DNA from: a gamma proteobacterium symbiont of Bathyaustriella thionipta
Lineage (GTDB): Bacteria > Pseudomonadota > Gammaproteobacteria > Chromatiales > Chromatiaceae
Direction of reading: 5' to 3'
Assembly: GCA_025656895.1 (NCBI GenBank)
Contig: JAHXHF010000390.1
Location: forward strand, 1 to 15,933
Length of the DNA stretch: 15,933 nucleotides
Positions within the stretch are counted from its first letter, which is position 1. Each line of letters opens with the position of its first letter. The notes under the pieces were generated by a model. It searched no databases and had not been told where the DNA came from. It worked only from the letters and a program-made list of their open reading frames with translations. This document shows positions 15,133-15,933 of the stretch, one piece after another. A program made the position numbers and the translations under genes.

Positions 15133-15858
15133 CTATCGTTCATCAGGATTCAACAAAAGTGGTACAGCTGCGTTTTCATGCACGGTGGCTTCCGTGGTAA
15201 GCACCTCAAACTTTTGTGCCAGATAACGCATAACCGCAATATCGGTTGCCATGTGCTCGCTGGTAGCGGTACCGCGTTCATCAATTTCCGGGTTGCTGGC
15301 ATAAGGATGGGTCAATTCAAAACTGAAGCCGGCAATAATGAAACGCTGGAAAACCTGTTGCTCAATACCCAGGGCCAGAGCGATAAGCCCGGTGGAAGGC
15401 CGTTTTTTCTGTAACTGTGCCAATATTTGCGGATCATGGTCACACAGCTTTTCAACCAGTCCGTCATAATAATGGCTATCCAGGTCAATAAAATGCCCGT
15501 AGGTGTAATCGACTGAGCGCAAGATTTTTTTTAGATAGAAGGGCCTCATCCGGTACAGACGTTTCCTGCGAAAATTACGCAGATTGTGCAATAAGCGGCC
15601 TAAGGGCTTGCGTGTACGTACCCGCCGTCTGAGAAAATACAGGGTTTGGGTTTTCAGGCCAGTGATTGCCTGCAGGCTTTGTCGGCCCGATTCGATGCCG
15701 GAAGCCAGCACAGAAGTCATCACGGTAAAAACCGGTTCTGGCAAATCAAGGCGAGCGGCCGAATAACCGGAACCATTAGCGCAGGCCAGAGCATCATAAG
15801 CCGATGCCGGAGGAAGGGCCGGAGCCGGCTTGGAACCCAGAATAAGCAGCGTTTTCAT
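15133..15858 (-). CDS. Putative glycosyltransferase, GT42/GT29 sialyltransferase-like fold
   Basis: 241-aa protein that I place only tentatively. The start MKTLLILGSKPAP with CANGSG (26-31, N28) resembles the Rossmann-like N-terminus and donor-site Asn of CstII-type sialyltransferases. RPSTGLIALALGI (153-165) followed by a strand and GFSFELTHPYA (177-187) resembles the CstII segment around its ITSG motif. SEHMATDIAVMRYLAQKF (200-217) contains an H202...D206 pair in the position of the catalytic histidine. A basic stretch (77-111, many Arg/Lys) could touch the membrane or an acidic acceptor. The comparison is from memory of CstII. ATG 15858 is preferred to a TTG five codons earlier. It is first in the minus-strand operon with the oxygenase and sulfotransferase. 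No CMP-sugar synthesis gene is in view, so donor and true reaction are open. Confidence 0.6.
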   Translation of the reverse strand: MKTLLILGSKPAPALPPASAYDALACANGSGYSAARLDLPEPVFTVMTSVLASGIESGRQSLQAITGLKTQTLYFLRRRVRTRKPLGRLLHNLRNFRRKRLYRMRPFYLKKILRSVDYTYGHFIDLDSHYYDGLVEKLCDHDPQILAQLQKKRPSTGLIALALGIEQQVFQRFIIAGFSFELTHPYASNPEIDERGTATSEHMATDIAVMRYLAQKFEVLTTEATVHENAAVPLLLNPDER

Positions 15859-15933
15859 GGCCTTGTCGCTCAAACAAAGTGATCCGTATGATAAAAATGA
15901 GCCGGCCAGTTTTAGCAGGTGGGTTCATTTTTA

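Noticed and set aside
15859..15933. Minus-strand frame entering from the right edge (ATG at about 15928) and overlapping the last gene
   Set aside because: Too little sequence, no recognisable residues, and it stops inside a better-supported gene in another frame.

Overview
The window reads as a chromosomal segment of a Gram-negative proteobacterium, most likely a gammaproteobacterium. The evidence is a complete lptF-lptG pair for LPS export, an LpxL-type lipid A acyltransferase, an O-antigen ligase/polymerase-type membrane protein and other cell-envelope sugar genes. Base composition looks close to 50% GC by eye. A CCCCCTTTTTCAAAGGGGG-type palindromic repeat also fits environmental gammaproteobacteria, but I cannot name a genus. 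No tRNA, rRNA, CRISPR array, phage gene or transposase was found.

Layout: 1-308 is non-coding and holds three perfect 26-bp tandem repeats. At 309-2336 (+) lies an OafA-like acyltransferase with an SGNH domain. It converges with lptG (2342-3424, -) and lptF (3421-4485, -). An LpxL-like acyltransferase (4746-5684, +) diverges from lptF and converges with a family 25 glycosyltransferase (5699-6601, -). An ELM1-family putative glycosyltransferase follows (6898-7974, +). A gene-free stretch (7975-8536) carries a 283-bp highly palindromic element. Next come UDP-galactopyranose mutase (8537-9712, +) and a second gene-free stretch with a nested C/G-rich palindrome.

The right-hand third is a sulfotransferase-rich surface-glycan region. 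It holds a Sulfotransfer_3-like gene (10031-10837, +), a Sulfotransfer_1-like gene (10878-11783, -) and a WaaL/Wzy-type ligase (12068-13402, +). A three-gene minus-strand operon follows, read from the right: a GT42/GT29-like putative sialyltransferase-fold protein (15133-15858), a 2-oxoglutarate/Fe(II) oxygenase-like protein (14294-15058) and a second Sulfotransfer_1-like protein (13405-14256), a divergent paralogue of the 10878-11783 product.

Working model (inference): the left half builds and exports lipid A/LPS and can O-acylate a surface glycan. The middle supplies UDP-galactofuranose and sugar transferases. The right half polymerises or ligates a glycan and decorates it with sulfate and perhaps an oxidised or acidic sugar. 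PAPS synthesis, galactofuranosyltransferase and nucleotide-activated acidic-sugar genes are not in the window. Strand changes are frequent and most genes appear to be single transcription units, which suggests a locus assembled piecemeal.
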